64,000 bases of DNA, from positions 19,906 to 83,905 of the forward strand of contig CACYNH010000022.1 of NCBI GenBank assembly GCA_902775735.1. Reading direction: 5' to 3'. A program made the position numbers and the translations under genes. The notes under the pieces were generated by a model. The model was not told where the DNA came from. It made no database searches and saw only the letters and a list, made by a program, of their open reading frames with translations. How positions within the stretch are numbered: position 1 is the first letter of the stretch; every line of letters begins with the position of its first letter. This document shows, in pieces, positions 16,947 through 25,517 of this stretch. Source of the DNA: an uncultured Erysipelotrichaceae bacterium. Lineage in GTDB: Bacteria > Bacillota_I > Bacilli_A > Erysipelotrichales > Erysipelotrichaceae.

Positions 16947-17897
16947 ATGCTGAAAAATCCTTTTAACGCAGTTTCACCTGAACAGGCAGCCGCGCTTTCC
17001 GCAAAGAAACCGTCTCTCCCCTTTAATCCGTCCCCGCTGATTTCAAAACATCCGAAAGAAGGTCGCCTTCTGCCAGTTGAGCCGCTGAAGGTTTTTGACA
17101 ATGTCTGGTGGATGGGATCGAAAGCGGTCGGCGCGATTGTGATCGACACCGGCGAAGGATATCTCATGATTGACTCCGGCAGTAATGATGAAGAAGCCGC
17201 GTGGATTCAGGAAAGTTATAAAAAGATGGGACTGGATCCTTCCATGATCCAGCTGATCGTCATCAGCCACGAACACTTCGACCACTACGGCGGACTGCCA
17301 TACTTCAAAAAGGAAGTCTGCCCGAAGGCTTATACGGCCATGAGCAGAACCGGATGGAATCTCCTGCAGACGGTCCCGACGGAGTTCGCCTTTACACAGC
17401 CCCGTCCGGAAAGCATCGATATCATGATTGACGACGGTCTTTGTCTGAAGCTTGGCAATACGGAACTTCTCTGTGTTTCCACGCCCGGCCACAGCGCCGG
17501 CTGTGTCTCCTTCATCTTCAATTCATCCCTGCACGGTAAAGAGCTTTCCGTCGGCGTCATGGGCGGCTCGGCTGTGTGGCCTGATTTCCCCGAAGCCAGA
17601 ATGTACGAAAGCTCGATCGAATATTTCAGACTGTATACGGATCTTCTGGAATGCAATGCCTTTACCGCTGTCCACCAGCCGGAAGAGGAACTGGACCGCG
17701 TCAGGGCTCATTGGAACGCTTCAGCAGTCCATCCATGGGTATGCCCGGAAGAAGAATTTGATCAGGCATACCTGCAGGGATTCCGTGACAGGGTTCAAAG
17801 CGCAGTTTACGGCGGAAAGATGTTACCATATGTGATGCCTGACGGCAGACCTGAAGGAAGCCCTCTTCCCGAAAGGAAATATCGCTTTTTCATGTGA
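16947..17897 (+). CDS. MBL-fold metallo-hydrolase, B3 beta-lactamase-like
   Basis: 316 residues. Zinc motif HEHFDHYGG and second-site histidine in STPGHSAGCVSF are visible, with a late histidine in TAVHQPEEE. The order and spacing resemble subclass B3 metallo-beta-lactamases and related hydrolases, but no signal peptide is present, so a cytoplasmic hydrolase of unknown substrate is more likely than an antibiotic resistance enzyme. Start ATG follows AAAGGAAC. Confidence 0.75.
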   Translation: MLKNPFNAVSPEQAAALSAKKPSLPFNPSPLISKHPKEGRLLPVEPLKVFDNVWWMGSKAVGAIVIDTGEGYLMIDSGSNDEEAAWIQESYKKMGLDPSMIQLIVISHEHFDHYGGLPYFKKEVCPKAYTAMSRTGWNLLQTVPTEFAFTQPRPESIDIMIDDGLCLKLGNTELLCVSTPGHSAGCVSFIFNSSLHGKELSVGVMGGSAVWPDFPEARMYESSIEYFRLYTDLLECNAFTAVHQPEEELDRVRAHWNASAVHPWVCPEEEFDQAYLQGFRDRVQSAVYGGKMLPYVMPDGRPEGSPLPERKYRFFM

Positions 17898-17909
17898 AAA
17901 AGCACACCT

Positions 17910-17963
17910 GCAACCGGCAGTTGACATATATGAAACCCCGTTTGGTGGTTCCGCAACCGGCAG
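17910..17963 (+). repeat. Direct repeat GCAACCGGCAG upstream of the XRE gene
   Basis: Identical 11-base copies at 17910-17920 and 17953-17963, 43 bases apart (about four helical turns). The first abuts a TTGACA. Candidate autoregulatory sites. Confidence 0.4.
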
Positions 17964-17999
17964 ATCGCCTAAAATACAGCCATCAAGGAGGAAAAACAC

Positions 18000-18614
18000 A
18001 TGAAACTCGCAGACAGAATCCTGGAGTTAAGAAAGAAGAAAGGAATATCGCAGGAGGAACTGGCGGATCAGCTGGGCGTCAGCCGGCAGTCGGTCTCCAA
18101 ATGGGAATCCGAACAGAGTGTTCCCGAGATGGAAAAGATTATCCAGATGAGTGATTATTTCGAAGTGACCACTGATTATCTTCTGAAAGGAATCGATCCT
18201 GCTTCATCGAATGGAAAAGGAAAGAACCTGGGCAATGTACTTTCCCTGCTGGCGCCGTTTATGGCCTGGACGGGATTCATCACATCGCTGGCATTCTGGC
18301 ATGAATACCAGAACGCGTTTTCGGTAATGAGCGGTTTTCTCTGGATGGCGGCTTCCGCCGTTGTGATCTATACCGCAAAACTCAACGGACTCATTGACAG
18401 TAAAGCGGTGAACCGCTACTGGCTGATTTCATTTCCGGCCGTAAGTATCTTTGTTCTGTCGGTCTTCTGGAATCTGATCTTTTCACCGGGCGTCACAGCT
18501 CCCTTCCCGCTGATTTCAGCTGACCGGCTGACTTTCTTCGGCATCTTCGCTCTGATCGCGGTATCTCTGAATATCGCCGTTGAAATCATGCTGTACAAAA
18601 ACATCAGGAAGTAA
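18000..18614 (+). CDS. XRE-family regulator with C-terminal membrane helices
   Basis: 204 residues. Residues 1-65 are a Cro/CI helix-turn-helix ([27 protein letters not shown]). The rest holds about four hydrophobic segments ([49 protein letters not shown] and [17 protein letters not shown]). Membrane-tethered XRE regulators sense envelope or small-molecule signals. Start follows AAGGAGG. The upstream region has two copies of GCAACCGGCAG, possible operator sites. Confidence 0.82.
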   Translation: MKLADRILELRKKKGISQEELADQLGVSRQSVSKWESEQSVPEMEKIIQMSDYFEVTTDYLLKGIDPASSNGKGKNLGNVLSLLAPFMAWTGFITSLAFWHEYQNAFSVMSGFLWMAASAVVIYTAKLNGLIDSKAVNRYWLISFPAVSIFVLSVFWNLIFSPGVTAPFPLISADRLTFFGIFALIAVSLNIAVEIMLYKNIRK

Positions 18615-18655
18615 TCCATATTGTCTTAAACGAACGAAAGCAGAAGGAGAAACCG

Positions 18656-19282
18656 ATGGCCTTTGTCATTAAAGCACTGACACCTGATCTTACCGAAGCG
18701 TACCTGGACTTTTTTGACCGGCGCGCTTTTTCGGACGGATCTCCATATTATCCCTGCTACTGCAATGCCTTCAATCTTGGCATGACAGAAATCAGTGAAC
18801 TGAGAAAACAGGCACAGCTGCAGGGCGGCGGTACGGAGGGATGGAAGCAGACACTGCGTGAATCAGCTGCCGCAATGGTAAGAAGCGGCAGGATCAAAGG
18901 ATATCTGGCCTTTGAAGGAGATCAGGCAGCCGCCTGGTGCAATGCGAATGACCGCGCAAACTATTGCCGGACCGGTGAGTTTGACCTGGATGACCTGCCG
19001 GAAGAGAATGCTTCCTGTGAGCTGCCGCCTTACGGGCAGATTAAATCCGTCGTCTGCTTTGCGGTCAGTCCGCAATACCGCGGCAGAGGACTGGCCTCAA
19101 TGTTACTGGAAAGGTTTCTGGCTGACGCAAAAAGCGAAGGCTATGCATTTGCGGAAGGATACCCTTCCGTCAATACGGAAGAGCCGCCATTTACCGGGCC
19201 AAAGCATCTGTTTGAGAAAGCCGGCTTTGAAGAGTATGCCCGCAATGACCATACAATTGTTATGAGAAAAGCTCTGAAATAA
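18656..19282 (+). CDS. GNAT family N-acetyltransferase
   Basis: 208 residues. The acetyl-CoA loop is clear in VSPQYRGRGLASMLLERFL, and the end (GPKHLFEKAGFEEYARND) is the usual GNAT C-terminal strand. An N-terminal extension with a cysteine-containing segment (SPYYPCYCNAFNLGMTE) is typical of a subgroup of uncharacterised Bacillota acetyltransferases. Substrate unknown. Start follows AGAAGGAG. It is 41 bases after the XRE gene and may be co-transcribed. Confidence 0.82.
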   Translation: MAFVIKALTPDLTEAYLDFFDRRAFSDGSPYYPCYCNAFNLGMTEISELRKQAQLQGGGTEGWKQTLRESAAAMVRSGRIKGYLAFEGDQAAAWCNANDRANYCRTGEFDLDDLPEENASCELPPYGQIKSVVCFAVSPQYRGRGLASMLLERFLADAKSEGYAFAEGYPSVNTEEPPFTGPKHLFEKAGFEEYARNDHTIVMRKALK

Positions 19283-19289
19283 CAAAATT

Positions 19290-19321
19290 CCCACGGGCAT
19301 GACGTCCGTGGGCTGTTTTTT
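19290..19321. terminator. Terminator between convergent genes
   Basis: CCCACGG and CCGTGGG arms followed by six T on the plus strand; a shorter T-rich stretch follows on the minus strand. Confidence 0.75.
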
Positions 19322-19338
19322 GTGATGATGGGGTTTCT

Positions 19339-20379
19339 TCAGTTCCTGCTGAAAGCTGCTTTGATATATTCTGTATCCCTGCGTTCAATGTCAAACTGAT
19401 TCAGCTGAACGGAAGGATTCTTACCGTCCAGGACATGAACAGTCTGATTCTGATCGATCAGGTAGATGCGGCTGTCATCCGCGGTCATTGTATTGAATGA
19501 TCCCGCAAATGTATATTCCTGCAATTTCCCGGTGCTGATTTCAAATCTTGTGATCAGGACATCGTTTCTTTCCATCGCTTCCACGATCAGGACATGATCG
19601 TCATCCTGGAAATACGGAATCCCGTCAGGAGAGAACGGAAGTTCAAGGCAGCTGACAGTCGCTGTATCCGGCTCAAGGATGAACAGCGATCTCAAAGGTG
19701 TTTCCCCTGCCATATGCTGGACGATCACTGCCGTCTTCCCGTTGAAATTGTCATAGAATATATTGCCGACTGTATCATCGAGAAGAACCACTTCCAGTTT
19801 GAGATTCAGCTGATCGCCAAAGAAGGAAGCCTTCAGATCTGTTGACTCCCTGACTGTCAGCAGACAGACGCCGTTTTCTGAAGCGGCCAGTCCCCTGACA
19901 ATTCCATCTTCCTGCTTATCGGAAGTCTTCTTCATGGTTTCTGTATCCAGTTTTTCAAGGACCGCTTTGGCGCCGGTTCCGTTTTCGGTATGGGCAAAGT
20001 ACAGCGCCTGGCTGCCGGCGGCAGTAAAGGCAGCCGGTTCTTTTGTCAGGACATATGCCTCAGCGGAATTTCTGCTGAGCTGGTACAGTGTCTTTGCGGG
20101 CCTGAAGTCTTTGTTGTCAAATCCCGACACAAGCCACACGCTGTCACTGTTTTCAGGCAGCGGATGTTCAGAATCCGCCAGCGGAAGATCCAGGGAAACT
20201 GAGCCGGTTTCCCCGGTTTCATCAAAGAAGACCGCCCTTCCTGTTTTGTTGTTGACATCTGTTACTGTGACACCTGCCTGCCAGTTTTCCGGCAGTTCAA
20301 AGTCCGCTTTTTTCATCGACGGCTTTGCGGAACATCCGCCGAGCACTGCCATCATGATCAGGCACATCAGTTTTTTCAT
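19339..20379 (-). CDS. Lipoprotein of unknown function
   Basis: 346 residues. The start MKKLMCLIMMAVLGGC at 20379 gives a clean lipoprotein signal and follows AGAGGAC; longer in-frame readings are not supported. The mature protein has repeated strand-like units (for example ADDSRIYLIDQNQTVHVLDG) that suggest a beta-propeller fold. No enzymatic motif is seen. It is surface-exposed, single-gene, and no neighbour indicates its role. Confidence 0.6.
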   Translation of the reverse strand: MKKLMCLIMMAVLGGCSAKPSMKKADFELPENWQAGVTVTDVNNKTGRAVFFDETGETGSVSLDLPLADSEHPLPENSDSVWLVSGFDNKDFRPAKTLYQLSRNSAEAYVLTKEPAAFTAAGSQALYFAHTENGTGAKAVLEKLDTETMKKTSDKQEDGIVRGLAASENGVCLLTVRESTDLKASFFGDQLNLKLEVVLLDDTVGNIFYDNFNGKTAVIVQHMAGETPLRSLFILEPDTATVSCLELPFSPDGIPYFQDDDHVLIVEAMERNDVLITRFEISTGKLQEYTFAGSFNTMTADDSRIYLIDQNQTVHVLDGKNPSVQLNQFDIERRDTEYIKAAFSRN

Positions 20380-20413
20380 TTGATTCTGTCCTCTTTCTGT
20401 AGTTAATTTTGAA

Positions 20414-20435
20414 GATCTGCAGGCCGCTGCAGATC
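20414..20435. repeat. Perfect palindrome in the leader of the lipoprotein gene
   Basis: GATCTGCAG, GCCG, CTGCAGATC. Neither strand has a following T run, so it is more likely an operator or a 5' stabilising hairpin than a terminator. Confidence 0.4.
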
Positions 20436-20639
20436 CGGCTGTTTCATGTATTTCCCTGCAGAATTCCATGATTCCTGCGGCAAAAGGAGCCGGAGGATGA
20501 TGATCAGCACTGTCTGAAGCATAACATATTGGTCAGCGTTCTTTATAGTTCGCGGGCTGAACTCCCCGATATCCGGGCTGATGCGGACAGCAATCACTTC
20601 AGTTCATGTGAATTAACGTTTTTCAGATTCAGACAGGTT

Positions 20640-22274
20640 TCAGTCCCATCTGCTGACAAGCTTGCTGAGCTCCTTGAGGAACTTCTTCAGCTCGCTGTTT
20701 TTCGAATTCTTTCTCTTTTCGATCAGGCGGACCAGCTTCTGTCCCTTCTCCATCAGCTCGTTGTAGTATTTATTCTGGCTGTAGGTATCCTGTTCCCTTT
20801 CCTGATCCTTTTTGATCATTTCTTTCTTTTCTTCCGCGTTGAGTGCTCTTTCAGGATCTTCCGTTTTCAGATATCTGTTTTCCAGCAGGTCAAAAACATA
20901 TCCCGAATACGGGGCAGAGGCCTCATATCCGTATTCTCCCCGCAGCAGCTGTGCGTACGCGGCAGCGACTGTGGCCTCGCCATGGACAATAAATACGGCT
21001 TGCGGTTTTTCCGGGTTGTCATTCAGCCAGTGAACCAGGCCGTTCTGATCGGCATGGGCGCTGACATCCTGCAGCTGGACAATCTGCGCCGCGACATGGA
21101 TATCCTCGCCGAAAATCCTTACGTCCTTTTCACCGTCAATCAGCCTTCTGCCCAGTGTGTCCTCCGCCTGATATCCGGCAAAGGCAACCGTGCATTCCGG
21201 CCGCCAGAGGTTGTGCTTGAGATGGTGCTTGATCCTGCCGCTGGAACACATGCCGGAGGCACTGAGAATCACTGCCGGCTTTGTGGATGTGTTGAGCTGT
21301 TTGGATTCTTCCACATCGATGACCATTTTGAGATTCGGGAAGACCAGCGGATGGCCGCCCTCATGAATGATCTTCATGGCTTCCTCATCATAATAGCCAA
21401 AGACATTCTCCTCAAAGATCGCGGTCGCTTCCTCCGCCAGCGGGCTGTCCAGGAATACATCGAAGTCTTTGTAGGAAACCAGGTTTCTTTCCAGGATTTC
21501 ACGGATGAAATACAGGATTTCCTGTGTTCTTCCGACGGCAAAGGCAGGAATGACCACATTGCCGCCCCTGGCGAAAGTGCGGTTCATGATCTCCGCGAGC
21601 TGGCTGACCGGATCAGCCGCCTTTTCATGAAGACGGTCGCCGTAGGTGCTTTCGGTAATGACATAGTCCGTTGTTTGGCGGGCTGTGGGATCATTGACAA
21701 TCGGCATGCCGGTATTGCCGAGGTCGCCGGTATAGGCAAGTGTTCTTGTCTGTCCGTTTTCCTGCAGTGTCAGATAGGTGATGGCGCTGCCGAGGATATG
21801 GCCGCCGTCCTCGTATCTGGCGCTGACGCCTTCCGCCGGGCTGAATGTCTCCCCGTATTTTACGGTTTTGAAGTACAGCATGGCGATTTCCGCTTCTTTC
21901 ACTGTATACAGCGGCTTCTCCTGTTTCCTCCCGCTTCGTTTCGCCTTGCGGTTTGCCCACTCCGCTTCCGATTCCTGGATATGCGCTGAATCCTTCAGCA
22001 TGATCTCACACAGCTGCCTGGTGGCCTCCGTGCACCATATAATGCCATGGAATCCGTCGCTGATCAGTTTCGGCAGCAGTCCCGAATGGTCAATATGCGC
22101 GTGCGACAGCAGAACGGCGTCGATTTCTCCGGGCGGGACCGGAAGTTCTTCATTGACATAAATGTCCCTTCCCTGTTCCATGCCGCAGTCAAGCATGATA
22201 TATCTGCCGCCGATTTCAATCACATGGCAGCTTCCTGTTACTTCGCGGTCAGCGCCGATAAAATATAACTTCAT
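20640..22274 (-). CDS. MBL-fold beta-CASP ribonuclease-like protein
   Basis: 544 residues. Begins MKLYFIGADREVTGSCHVIE, with the metallo-beta-lactamase motif SHAHIDHSGLLPK, GGHILGSA, and the beta-CASP insert that ends in a late histidine (SAHADQ). This is the CPSF73/Ysh1-like RNA-specificity family; some members are RNA exo- or endonucleases. A charged, lysine-rich C-terminal tail (about 60 residues) may bind nucleic acid. Physiological role in this group is not established. Start follows AGGAGG. Confidence 0.85.
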   Translation of the reverse strand: MKLYFIGADREVTGSCHVIEIGGRYIMLDCGMEQGRDIYVNEELPVPPGEIDAVLLSHAHIDHSGLLPKLISDGFHGIIWCTEATRQLCEIMLKDSAHIQESEAEWANRKAKRSGRKQEKPLYTVKEAEIAMLYFKTVKYGETFSPAEGVSARYEDGGHILGSAITYLTLQENGQTRTLAYTGDLGNTGMPIVNDPTARQTTDYVITESTYGDRLHEKAADPVSQLAEIMNRTFARGGNVVIPAFAVGRTQEILYFIREILERNLVSYKDFDVFLDSPLAEEATAIFEENVFGYYDEEAMKIIHEGGHPLVFPNLKMVIDVEESKQLNTSTKPAVILSASGMCSSGRIKHHLKHNLWRPECTVAFAGYQAEDTLGRRLIDGEKDVRIFGEDIHVAAQIVQLQDVSAHADQNGLVHWLNDNPEKPQAVFIVHGEATVAAAYAQLLRGEYGYEASAPYSGYVFDLLENRYLKTEDPERALNAEEKKEMIKKDQEREQDTYSQNKYYNELMEKGQKLVRLIEKRKNSKNSELKKFLKELSKLVSRWD

Positions 22275-22347
22275 GGTTTCCTCCTGACAGATTGTATATT
22301 TCCCTATTGAGATTGTTTTCTTCTCTTCAATTATAGTGGAAGCTGAA

Positions 22348-22375
22348 GAAACCGGTGAAGCTGATCACCGGTTTC
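22348..22375 (-). terminator. Terminator after the DUF3737 gene
   Basis: An 11-bp perfect stem GAAACCGGTGA / TCACCGGTTTC. The T-rich stretch is better on the plus strand than on the minus strand, so efficiency on the minus strand is uncertain. Confidence 0.55.
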
Positions 22376-22409
22376 TTTTCATATTCAATTTCAATTTTTA
22401 CAGCTGGTG

Positions 22410-23246
22410 TCAGGCAGCGACAGTCACTGTGCCCATTGCCTGGGGGATGTTCATGATCAGCTCGCCGAGGGCCGGCACTGTGATATGGCCGCTCTTCGGG
22501 TTCTTGATGCTGATCAGGGGTGAGACGATCTGGGCCTCGACGTCGCTTCTTTCAAAGGCAAGGTCGGAATCGATCATTTCGCAGTTGATCATCTTCAGGC
22601 CTTCGCAGTAGCACAGCGGCTGGGTGCCGATGATTTTGCAGTTTTCAAAGGTGATGTTTTCACTGTACCAGGCAAGATATTCACCTTTGATCGTGCTGTT
22701 GCGAACAACGACATTCTTCGCGTGCCAGAAAGCGTCCTTGGTGTCAAAATTGCAGTTTTCAATGACGGAGTCGGTGATGTACTGGAAGGAATACTTGCCT
22801 TTGAATGTCACATTGTCAAAGTGCAGATGATCGGAGCGCATCATGAAGTATTCACTTTCAGCGGTGCTGTCTTTCATATCGATGCCTGAAACGGACCAGC
22901 CGAATTCCGGAGAGACAATGTCGCTGTTTTCAATTGTGACGTCCGCGCATTCGCGGAGCGCCTTGATGCCGTGCATCTTTGTATTCCTGATTGTGATGTC
23001 TCGGGAATACCATAACGCGGCTCTGGCCTTGTCTGTCATCTCACTGTTTTCAATAGTCAGGCCATGATCATGCCAGAACGGGTAGCGCAGGTTGAAATAA
23101 CTGTCTCTGACTGTGATATTGCGGCATTCCTTGAGCGCGCTCTCACCGTCCGCCGGGCCGTCGAAACGGGAGCTGATTACCTCTGTATCTTCAATCGCAT
23201 ATAAAGCTCTTTCTTCATCGAAAGTTCTGTTTTCAATTCTTTTCAT
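22410..23246 (-). CDS. DUF3737 family right-handed beta-helix protein
   Basis: 278 residues made almost wholly of short repeats of the type IENSxM, ITIRNTKM, VVVRNSTI and ITFENCKI, which is the signature of a right-handed parallel beta-helix. Match to DUF3737 is clear by overall pattern (YPFWHDHGLTIENSEM, FGWSVSGIDMKDS). No signal peptide is seen. Function unknown; the fold is shared with polysaccharide-active proteins. Start follows GGGAGGTG. Confidence 0.8.
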   Translation of the reverse strand: MKRIENRTFDEERALYAIEDTEVISSRFDGPADGESALKECRNITVRDSYFNLRYPFWHDHGLTIENSEMTDKARAALWYSRDITIRNTKMHGIKALRECADVTIENSDIVSPEFGWSVSGIDMKDSTAESEYFMMRSDHLHFDNVTFKGKYSFQYITDSVIENCNFDTKDAFWHAKNVVVRNSTIKGEYLAWYSENITFENCKIIGTQPLCYCEGLKMINCEMIDSDLAFERSDVEAQIVSPLISIKNPKSGHITVPALGELIMNIPQAMGTVTVAA

Positions 23247-23350
23247 ATCCGTGCACCTCCCTAATGCACTCTTATTAAAGCGCGCTTTTGATCTATATAC
23301 AAATACCTATAATTCATATTGCGTTATTCATAAAATGAATAGTTATAAAG

Positions 23351-23376
23351 AAAACAAAAACCCGGAAGATCCGGGC
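23351..23376 (-). terminator. Terminator after the sigma/anti-sigma-like pair
   Basis: CCCGG and CCGGG arms followed on the minus strand by TTTTTGTTTT. Confidence 0.8.
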
Positions 23377-23442
23377 TCTGTTGGTGCGCCTGTGTTAATG
23401 ACGGCAATACTTTTGGGTATGGAAATATTGTTCTGACAATGA

Positions 23443-24054
23443 TCAGTGCACACTTTCCGCTATTGCGGCGGCTTCCTCAGGAATGATGCCCTGACTCAGG
23501 CTGACCGCATAGCTGTATCCGTTTTCCGTCCAGATCAGCAGTCTGCACAGCCCTTCATCGCCTTTGAGTATGACTGTTTTTCCGGCCGCCTGGATCTCTG
23601 TTTCTGTTTCCCAGGTGTTGTAGTCACCGCTGATATCATCACTGCCTTCTGCCTTGCGGATATGCATTCTCACCTCATCCGACGCATCGCAATAGGCTGC
23701 GTCAATGAGGGAATTATTGTAGACGGCAATTTCCGAAAGCTTCAGGTCTTTATATGTCTCAGGGCACTCCAGCGCGAACCCTGTCAATGCTTCGGCTTCC
23801 TGCATGCTTTCACATACGGTGTACGGTCTTGCGATCGTCACGTCGGGATTACCCGGAGTTCCCTGCTGGGCAGGTCTGAGCACCCGGGGCAGGATGAACG
23901 CCATCAGCAATACTGCAAACGCTCCTGCCAGCATTCTGGCATTGAACCAGCCGAATGCTTTCTTTTCTTTCGGAAGATATCCCTGGGGAGCGGCTTCCAG
24001 GATGAAATCATCGCTGATATCGGTGAATGCCTTCAGCATTGTTTCCTTCTTCAT
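23443..24054 (-). CDS. Membrane-anchored anti-sigma-factor-like protein
   Basis: 203 residues. A short cytoplasmic N-terminus, one membrane helix (residues about 41-60, MLAGAFAVLLMAFILPRVL) and an extracytoplasmic domain that ends in a DUF4367-like segment (WTENGYSYAVSLSQGI). The gene overlaps the sigma gene upstream by four bases, the usual arrangement for an ECF sigma factor and its membrane partner. No zinc-binding anti-sigma motif (HxxxCxxC) is visible. Confidence 0.65.
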   Translation of the reverse strand: MKKETMLKAFTDISDDFILEAAPQGYLPKEKKAFGWFNARMLAGAFAVLLMAFILPRVLRPAQQGTPGNPDVTIARPYTVCESMQEAEALTGFALECPETYKDLKLSEIAVYNNSLIDAAYCDASDEVRMHIRKAEGSDDISGDYNTWETETEIQAAGKTVILKGDEGLCRLLIWTENGYSYAVSLSQGIIPEEAAAIAESVH

Positions 24055-24521
24055 ATGCTGTATCCCTCCTCTTCAAGGTATAACTTCAGTTTTTCTCTTG
24101 TCCGCGAGAGAGTCATCTTGACATTGCTGTCGGACATGCGGTTCTCCTTTGCGATTTCCTTAACGGACATCATGTACCAGTATCTCTGCACAAAGACTGT
24201 TCTTATCAGTTCACCCAGTTCATCAAGACATGCGTCCGTTTCGTTTCCGCCGCGTTTTTCCGCAGTGAGTTTTTCATAGAGATTAATGGAGATGTTGCGG
24301 CAGATTTTCCCGAGATATGTGCTCAGCTTTTCGGGCCTCTGCGGAGGCAGTGAGTTCCAGGTCTGCAGGTAAGTGTCATTGACGCATTCTTCCATGTCTT
24401 CTTTGTTTGTGACAATGCTGAAGGCGATCTTTCTGCAGTATTTCCCGTACTTCCTGTCCGTCTCTGTGATGGCATTTTCATTTCTGTCCCAGTACATTTC
24501 AACGATTTCAAAGTCTTCCAT
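24051..24521 (-). CDS. ECF sigma-70 family factor with a shortened linker
   Basis: 156 residues. Region 2 is seen in DMEECVNDTYLQTWNSLPPQ and RNISINLYEK; region 4 helix-turn-helix in MSVKEIAKENRMSDSNVKMT. In related factors about 30-40 residues separate CLDELxE from the start of region 4 (xxIFVRRYWY); here CLDELGELIRTVFVQRYWY runs straight on. The protein is therefore shorter than the usual 180-190 residues and may be altered or inactive. Overlaps the anti-sigma-like gene by four bases. Confidence 0.8.
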   Translation of the reverse strand: MEDFEIVEMYWDRNENAITETDRKYGKYCRKIAFSIVTNKEDMEECVNDTYLQTWNSLPPQRPEKLSTYLGKICRNISINLYEKLTAEKRGGNETDACLDELGELIRTVFVQRYWYMMSVKEIAKENRMSDSNVKMTLSRTREKLKLYLEEEGYSI

Positions 24522-24596
24522 ATCTCAGCTTATACATGATATGCATGTATGTTCAGCGGTTAAAACCTGTGCGTGAATATATGCCGCCTGCGCTTC

Positions 24597-24938
24597 TTAT
24601 TCCTCGATATCCAGAATAGTCACAGTTCCGTCCAGTGCCTTATGGATGGTGACTGTCACTGTCTTCTTCTCCGCACCCGGACGTACGATTCTGCTTTCTG
24701 CTTTGAACTTATAGTTTGTTCCGTTGACAATCTGTGTTTCAATCAGATCAATTGCCTTATAGTCAACGCCGATCAGTTTTTCTGTCGCTTCATCGAAGAG
24801 CTCCTGTGCTTCCGGTGCGATCTCTGTTTCTTCAACAGCGGTCCATCCGCCAAGGATCTGTGTGTCTGCTGTGTTATTCATAGCTGTTCCTGTCAATAAT
24901 GCGATTACGGCTGCGCCTGCGAACATTGTCTTGAACAT
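24597..24938 (-). CDS. Exported cystatin-like protein, copy 1
   Basis: 113 residues with a short signal sequence (MFKTMFAGAAVIALLTGTA). The mature part has the cystatin layout: N-terminal glycine region LGGWTAVEE, a helix APEAQELFDEATEKLIG, then the inhibitory-loop motif QxVxG as QIVNG within TQIVNGTNYKFKAES, and two closing strands. Cystatins inhibit papain-like cysteine proteases. The second hairpin PW pair of animal cystatins is missing. Almost identical to copy 2 next door. Starts after GGGAGGAT. Confidence 0.68.
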   Translation of the reverse strand: MFKTMFAGAAVIALLTGTAMNNTADTQILGGWTAVEETEIAPEAQELFDEATEKLIGVDYKAIDLIETQIVNGTNYKFKAESRIVRPGAEKKTVTVTIHKALDGTVTILDIEE

Positions 24939-25017
24939 TTTGTTATCCTCCCGGGCTCTTTCTTTGCCCTTACACCTCTATACACACACCTCTATACACA
25001 GTTTTGAGTATTGTCAC

Positions 25018-25050
25018 GTCACAGTTTTTTGTGACTTTTTTTGTTTTTTT
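25018..25050 (+). terminator. Plus-strand intrinsic terminator opposing the cystatin genes
   Basis: GTCACA and TGTGAC arms followed by TTTTTTT, G and another T run, on the strand opposite to the cystatin genes. On the minus strand the run is A, so it does not serve copy 2. It would stop a transcript antisense to copy 1. Confidence 0.55.
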
Positions 25051-25395
25051 TTATTCAGCGATATCGAGAATTGTCACAGTTCCGTCCAGTGCCTTATGGA
25101 TGGTGACTGTTACTGTCTTCTTTTCCGCGCCCGGACGTACGACTCTGCTTTCTGCCTTGAACCTGTAGTTTGTTCCGTTGACGATCTGGGTTTCAATCAG
25201 CTCAACTGCCTCATAGTCAACGCCGATCAGCTTGTCAGTTGCTTCATCAAAGATCTCCTGAACTTCCGGCGCGATCTCTGTTTCTTCTGTGGCTGTCCAT
25301 CCGCCAAGGATCTGTGTGTCTGCTGTGTTATTCATAGCTGCTGCTCCTGTCAATAATGCGATTACGGCTGCGCCTGCGAACATTGTCTTGAACAT
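25051..25395 (-). CDS. Exported cystatin-like protein, copy 2
   Basis: 114 residues. Differs from copy 1 at only about a dozen positions, mostly conservative (V/T, A/V, K/E, I/V), and shares its signal sequence, QIVNG motif and TVTVTIHKALDGTVTILDI end. The upstream DNA, including the ribosome site and a TATAGAGGTG element, is also duplicated, so each copy probably has its own promoter. The duplication looks recent. Extracellular inhibition of host or rival cysteine proteases is an inference. Confidence 0.68.
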   Translation of the reverse strand: MFKTMFAGAAVIALLTGAAAMNNTADTQILGGWTATEETEIAPEVQEIFDEATDKLIGVDYEAVELIETQIVNGTNYRFKAESRVVRPGAEKKTVTVTIHKALDGTVTILDIAE

Positions 25396-25450
25396 TTTGT
25401 TATCCTCCCGGGCTCTTTCTTTGCCCTTACACCTCTATACACATCTGCGC

Positions 25451-25483
25451 AAAATAAAAAGTTATCAGTATACCGCTGATAAC
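25451..25483 (-). terminator. Terminator after the glutaredoxin-like gene
   Basis: GTTATCAG and CTGATAAC arms followed on the minus strand by TTTTTATTTT. Confidence 0.8.
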
Positions 25484-25517
25484 CACTCGTTCAACACAAA
25501 CTGTTTATAGGTCTCCC

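Larger units (their letters stand above)
24601..25445 (-). repeat. Tandem duplication carrying the two cystatin genes
   Basis: Two units offset by about 457 bases (roughly 24601-24986 and 25061-25445), each comprising an upstream segment (TGTATAGAGGTGTAAGGGC, then CCCGGGAGG) and the gene. Between them is a short unrelated stretch with a plus-strand terminator. Confidence 0.75.

Noticed and set aside
16947..17897. Antibiotic-resistance metallo-beta-lactamase
   Set aside because: There is no signal peptide and the fold is shared by many hydrolases, so resistance is not supported.
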